Assembly (NCBI GenBank): GCA_943735955.1
Contig: OX030968.1
Span: 4,925,704 to 4,989,703 of the forward strand
Length of the DNA: 64,000 bases
Origin: Piscicola geometra
Taxonomy: Eukaryota > Annelida > Clitellata > Hirudinida > Piscicolidae
Reading direction: 5' to 3'
The notes beneath the pieces were generated by a model that saw only the letters and a program-made list of their open reading frames with translations, was not told the DNA's origin and did not search any database. The position numbers and the translations under genes are program-made. This document shows, piece by piece, positions 50,601-64,000 of the stretch. Within the stretch, counting starts at the first letter, position 1, and every line of letters starts with the position of its first letter.

Positions 50601-50914
50601 ATTGATTATGGCAATATCATTCTTTTCTGACGACACTTTGGATCTTTATCACAAAGCGTTGGTTGTAGATAAACTGAATAAAGAAGAAAGCAGAAAAGTG
50701 CAGAATTCAAATGTGTAAAATGCTGAATTACTTTGCAGAATATCAGATTATACTTTTTTTATTTAAAAAATCGTCAATTTAGGGTTAGGGTAAGGGTTAA
50801 GAAAAGGGTTTTAGATTTTCATTATCCGAAAAAATGCCATTTTATAAAAAATATGATTTACATTCTAAGCCGAAAAATTACTTTTAAAGATATCTAACAA
50901 AATAGAATTATAAA

Positions 50915-51853
50915 TTCAATCAATCAATCAATCAATCAAATAGATTTCTATAGCGCTCTTTATTCAAATTCAAGAGCGCTCGTAAATGAATTTGTTAAAC
51001 AGATATGTCTTCAGATCCTTACGAAAAGTAAATAATGATTTAGAGTAGTTAAATGAGGGGGTAATGAGTTCCAAATATATGGACCTGCATAATGGAAAGA
51101 ACGTTTAGCAAAAGAGTTATTAATGGAAGGGATGAAATAATGGTTTTGAGTGGATGATCTTAAATTACTTCTATGAGGGTGAGATATTAATGATTTGAGG
51201 TATATTGTGGATTTTGGGGAGTTTTTTAACTTAAACATAAAAACACAGATATTAAATATAATCCTAAATTTGATGGGAAGCCAATGTAATAAGATGAGAG
51301 AGGGTGTAATGTGGTGATAAATAGGAGTACGGCTAACGACTCTAGCTGCATAATTAAATACTTTATTTAATGGTTTTAAAGTAGATTCAGGTAAATTATA
51401 TTAGAGTGAGTTACAATAGTCAATTCGAGATAAAACAAGTGCAGAGACTAACATCTTTAAAGAAGGGTCATCTAAGTAAGGTAATAATTGTCTGATACGT
51501 CTGAGATGAAAATAGCAAGATTTAGTGACTGATAGAATTTGGTTTGATAAGTTTAGTTTTGAGTCGAAAATAAATCCTAAGCTACGAATATGATTAGATG
51601 GAACAATAGTATGAGTGGAAAAGTTACATGAACCATTAATTAGTTTACCATTTTTATCAAAAAATATAAGTTCAAACTTTAGTGGATTCAATTTTAAAGA
51701 CATTGAGCTAGACCAGTTTTCAATAGATAATAGACATGAAGATATAGATGACATAACAGTATTATATGATGATGTATCGGAGCTGACGTTTATTCTGTAA
51801 AAAAGTATAAACTGACATTCTGCAAAGTAATTCAGCATTTTACACATTTGCAT
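50915..51853 (-). pseudogene. L2-like LINE 3' fragment
   Basis: The minus strand reads SLKLNPLKFELIFFDKNGK (about 51650-51700), IRSLGFIFDSKLNLSNQI, LVSALVLSRIDYCNSL (about 51405-51450), then RSFHYAGPYIWNSLPPHL (about 51040-51100). It ends at (AATC)n, i.e. a (GATT)n tail, at 50915. Inactive. Confidence 0.75.
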
Positions 51854-51899
51854 TCTTTGTTTGACGGTAAGGAATGATGAAATTGTGCGCTGGAAGTTT

Positions 51900-53590
51900 T
51901 TTTCATGAAGCCGATTTGTGAATGAATGGATAAAATAAATGATGTATAAATAAATAAATAATGAAACGTATAAATTTTTAATTTTTCGTTTTAATCAAGG
52001 TGGAGTCGCAAAGCGTCGATTATTGTACTCATATAATTTTCCTCTGTCTAGCACTAATTAGGATGTATTTTAATATTAATAATAGAGTTAATTTATTTCC
52101 ATTAAAAACAGATAGGATTAAGTGAGAATATAAAAACATTTTCTACTTAATTATAAAAAAATAGAAGGACTTTAAATAGTTTACTTATACTTAAATAGCG
52201 TCACCTCCAGAGTATTTTGTCTTCAAACAAGTTTAGTGACATTTAACTGCTGTATGATATAGTCCTAAAATAATTCTTTACAAACTTATAGATGTATTTT
52301 CGATTAATACTTTAAAGCCTAAAGTTTAAGTGTTTTCAAGGACTGATTTTATAAAAATGTTTGTTTTTATATTTTTGTGGACTAAACGTGAATTTATAAT
52401 TTAATTTACATTCACTAAAGAAAATTATTCGAAAACGTATTTAGAGTTTTTGTTGATAGTTTTGTTGATTATCGGTATCATATTTGCAGAAATTTTAAGC
52501 GAAAGACGAATAAAAGTTCGTAAATGTAAGTTGTTTGCTTTATTGATTTTGCTTTTTCTAAATTTAAACCAAAAAAGTTATAAATAACATCTTTAATCCG
52601 AGAACTGTTTAGACGAACTAATTTCGGACATTGTGTGGTTGATTCATTATTATTGATACACTTTTCTATTTTCGAGATTTAATAAATAAATATTTGTTAT
52701 GACGATCATTTTAACTTTCGAAAAGTGCTTTGTATTCGAAGTGTATGCATGTTCTGATGAAATAGACGAATAAACATATAAACATGTTTTTAATTATTTT
52801 TGTCCTTTCACTTGCAGAGTTCCAATTTAAGAAGATTATTCAATAGGCATACGCGTCTTTTATCGTAGTTAAAGTCACATCAATAGAACCATCTTTGGCA
52901 GTAAACTATAAAACCTTACGATTCCTGGTGTAAGGACTTTCCCACGACTTTACGAGTTTTAATTTTTATTGAATTTCAACGAAATCGATAATTAAACGGG
53001 ACTATAAAACATCGTTTTTTCGGTGATTTGATTCAAGGGGTGGCATTGGAATCTAAAAATATAATTTTACCAAATTGGCAAGAGAGTGAACATTTAAAAG
53101 AGCTAATAACTGCGTACTCGAGTCGTTTGTATAGAGACCACTTCGACTGAAGAGCAGGCAGATATTCCGTCAGATAGGCCATATAACTTCAAGTATTTAT
53201 CAGACCACCCTCATAAAAAGAGTAGGCTGTCATTCGAACTTTGTGTCTTTGTGTTCGAGGCACTGGTGTTGTTGATCTCGTGGGAGCTACAAGACCACAG
53301 GTTCATCTTCATTGTTTCCCAAACATCCACCCATTGCTCCAAACCATCACAGTCAACGACAATATTCAACCTCCTATATAGCACCATATCACATCATTCT
53401 ACAGTTACAGGCAGCCTCAAGCGACCGCAACAACCCCGTATTGTTGAGCAGCTTGTGTTTCTGTGTTGCATACAGTGTTGCAGTGCTCACATTGCCAACA
53501 TAGCTTGCCAACGTAGTACTACTACATAGGGAAAGCACACATACAAACAAGGAGACAAACAAAGAGACAGAGAGGCACTCGAAGGCACCA
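51900..53590. other. Upstream region of the IP6K gene
   Basis: AT-rich to 53.1 kb with nothing recognised. 53220-53590 is more GC-rich and may hold 5' UTR exons (possible donor CCACAG|GTTCAT at 53298). No TATA box stands out. Confidence 0.4.
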
Positions 53591-61500
<7,910 letters not shown>

Positions 61501-61736
61501 GTGAGTCATTAACACTACTACTAGTAGTACTTCTACTACTACTACTACTAATAAAATAATATTACTAATAATAATAGTAATAAGATAATGATGATATTGA
61601 TGATGATACATTTTGTTGCCATGTTGTTCAGGACTACAACACAACCACCACCACAATCATCATAATCGCTGACAATAGGCCACTATCGCTACTAAAACTA
61701 CTTCCATAATGTACATCACCACAGCCACACTCCTCC

Positions 61737-62978
61737 TCAACCACACATCACTACAAACACACATCCCCACAACCACACATCCCCACAACCACACATCCCC
61801 ACAACCACACATCACCACAACTACACATCACCACAACCACACATCACCACAACCACACATCCCCACAACCACACATCACCACAACCACACACCACCTCAA
61901 CCACACATCACCACAACCACACATCACCACAACCACACATCCCCACAACCACACATCACCACAACCACACACCACCACAACCACACATCACCACAACTAC
62001 ACATCACCACAACCACACATCACCACAACCACACATCACCACAATCACACACCACCACAACCACACATTACCACAAACACACATCACCACAACCACACAT
62101 CCCCACAACCACACATCCCCACAACCACACATCACCACAACCACACATCACCACAACCACACATCACCACAACCACACATCACCACAACCACACATCCCC
62201 ACAACCACACATCCCCACAACCACACATCACCACAACCACACATCACCACAACCACACATCACCACAACCACACATCACCAAAACCACACACCACCACAA
62301 CCACACATCACCACAACTACACATCACCACAACCACACATCACCACAACCACACATCACCACAACCACACACCACCACAACCACACATTACCACAAACAC
62401 ACATCACCACAACCACACATCCCCACAACCACACATCCCCACAACCACACATCACCACAACCACACATCACCACAACCACACATCACCACAACCACACAT
62501 CACCACAACCACACATCCCCACAACCACACATCCCCACAACCACACATCACCACAACCACACATCACCACAACCACACATCACCACAACCACACATCACC
62601 ACAACCACACATCACCACAACCACACACCACCACAACCACACATCACCACAACTACACATCACCACAACCACACATCCCCACAACCACACATCACCACAA
62701 CCACACACCACCACAACCACACACTACCACAACCACACACCACCACAACCACACATCACCACAACCACACACCACCACAACCACACATCACCACAACCAC
62801 ACATCACCACAACCACACATCCCCACAACCACACATCACCAAAACCACACACCACCACAACCACACACCACCACAACCACACACCACCACAACCACACAC
62901 CACCACAACCACACATCACCACAACCACACATCACCACAACCACACATCCCCACAACCACACATCCCCACAACCACAC
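61737..62978. repeat. 16-bp minisatellite (ACACATCACCACAACC) in IP6K intron 4
   Basis: About 78 units, with ACACATCCCCACAACC and ACACACCACCACAACC variants in patterned order that points to segmental duplication of blocks of 20 or so units (for example 61960-62200 resembles 62280-62520). The 455-aa frame across it is spurious. Confidence 0.97.
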
Positions 62979-63737
62979 TAGGGCTCGTGCTGGGCTTACA
63001 TTTTGTGGGCAAATTTTTTCCCAAAAGGCGCAATTTTTTTGGGTTCAAACTCATATTAAATGAGCCCCCTAGTTGACTACAAATCAATTAAACCCCCACA
63101 TGAAAAGTGTCTACTCTCTTTAAAGATTATTTGATAGTTTTGAATACTTTTTCAGGTGTTTAAAAGAACATTCGTGCTCGCTAAACGTTCTTTAAAGGTA
63201 ATAAAGAAAACATTAAGTTTTTTCATCAAAAGTTAACAAGCTGCTCGAATGAAGTAGGCAAGGCTGAGCAGTTCAGGTGGTGAGGTCTCTATAACCACAG
63301 TTCCTAGGCGCTCAAAGACTGTTTCGATGTTTGAGTGTAATTGGAAAGTGAAATACCTGCTTCAAAAAGATTGTACATTGCTGTGAGAATAGACCCACCC
63401 CGCTGTCTGAAACCTGCAATCGAGGCTATTTCTCATGCTTTCAACAAGCTCTCCTCATCCAACTTTGACAGATTTTCTTACAAATAACTTATTTAATATT
63501 TCTTTTATCTAATGTGACTTTAATGACTTAACGACTTAACGCTATTAAAAAGTATACTTTAATATAGACTATACAATGTATGTATAATATACATTGTATA
63601 TTTACCTATTTAGATTGATCGAGTGTGGATGACCGCATTAAAATGAGAGCATAGTTTTGATTGGCTCAACTTTTCAATAACAACTTCTTCCCGAGAGGTC
63701 ATTTTAAACAAACATCTTATAAAAAGTCACAGTAAAT
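62979..63737. other. Unassigned ~760-bp insertion interrupting the minisatellite
   Basis: Unique-looking sequence starting TAGGGCTCGTGCTGGGCTTA and ending ...AAAAGTCACAGTAAATCC, with the same kind of repeat on both sides. It contains the near-palindrome CAATGTATGTATAATATACATTG around 63575. No clear terminal repeats or target duplication found; no coding region recognised. Confidence 0.5.
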
Positions 63738-64000
63738 CCACCACAACCGCACACCACCACAACCACACACCACCACAACCGCACACTACCACAACCACAC
63801 ACTACCACAACCACACACCACCACAACCACACACCACCACAACAAAAAATAACCACATCCACACATCACCACTACATCCACACATCATCACAACCACACA
63901 TCACCACCACCGCACACCACCACATCCGCACATCATCACAACCACACACCACCACAACCAAAAATACCCACATCCACACACCACCACATTCACACACCAC
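63738..64000. repeat. Degenerate continuation of the 16-bp minisatellite
   Basis: ACCACAACCGCACACC and ACCACATCCACACATC variants, more diverged than the array before the insertion. Continues past the window end. Confidence 0.9.

Noticed and set aside
61709..63076. 455-aa open frame, Thr/His/Pro-rich
   Set aside because: Product of the 16-bp ACACATCACCACAACC array; no independent coding evidence.

Overview
This is a eukaryotic, almost certainly metazoan, genomic window: AT-rich, with short-intron split genes, very long simple-sequence arrays and many non-LTR, Penelope-like, hAT and Mutator-like elements. The gene content (a type II membrane BRICHOS precursor with a Cys-rich C-terminal peptide, small Ly6/GPI proteins, an inositol hexakisphosphate kinase) fits a lophotrochozoan. 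Because BRICHOS-borne defence peptides are best known from annelids, an annelid is my first guess, but that is inference.

Layout. 1-26.7 kb is a transposon graveyard: a tail-to-tail pair of RNase H-bearing non-LTR elements (1-2.86 kb); a hAT element with a relative inserted in reverse orientation, each bounded by an 8-bp target duplication (3.0-6.0 kb); scattered Penelope-like and MULE remnants (7-13 kb); a well-preserved intron-containing FLYWCH-MULE transposase gene on the minus strand (16.3-18.5 kb) with decayed relatives nearby; and a Penelope/RTE-like chimera (21.6-23.9 kb).

27.3-34.8 kb holds two tandem minus-strand Ly6/uPAR genes. The one at 32767-34779 is intact in three exons (144 aa, signal peptide, 10-Cys three-finger domain, GPI-type tail). 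The other (27328-32428) is a pseudogene whose first intron carries a nearly full-length CR1-type retrotransposon (27883-31998) with intact ORF1 and ORF2.

36.9-46.9 kb is a tandem duplication of a ~4 kb unit. Each unit carries a TATA box, a short untranslated exon and seven coding exons for a 226-aa BRICHOS protein. The last exon follows a Lys-Arg site with a Tyr/Cys-only-like 23-residue peptide whose codons look like a mutated (TAC)n microsatellite. This is the most interesting item in the window.

47.2-50.3 kb is a hAT-Charlie-like element with a perfect 8-bp duplication and a second hAT-type MITE nested inside it. 50.3-51.9 kb holds L2-like LINE pieces.

53.6 kb to the end is the 5' part of an inositol hexakisphosphate kinase gene on the plus strand. 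Four coding exons are visible, the catalytic core lies beyond the window, the linker is expanded to about 680 residues of Asp/Thr/Gln-rich sequence, and the introns are packed with different minisatellites (24/48-bp, 8-bp, G-rich ~27-bp and 16-bp arrays). Most long open frames in this part are products of repeat units whose length is compatible with an open frame and are not genes.
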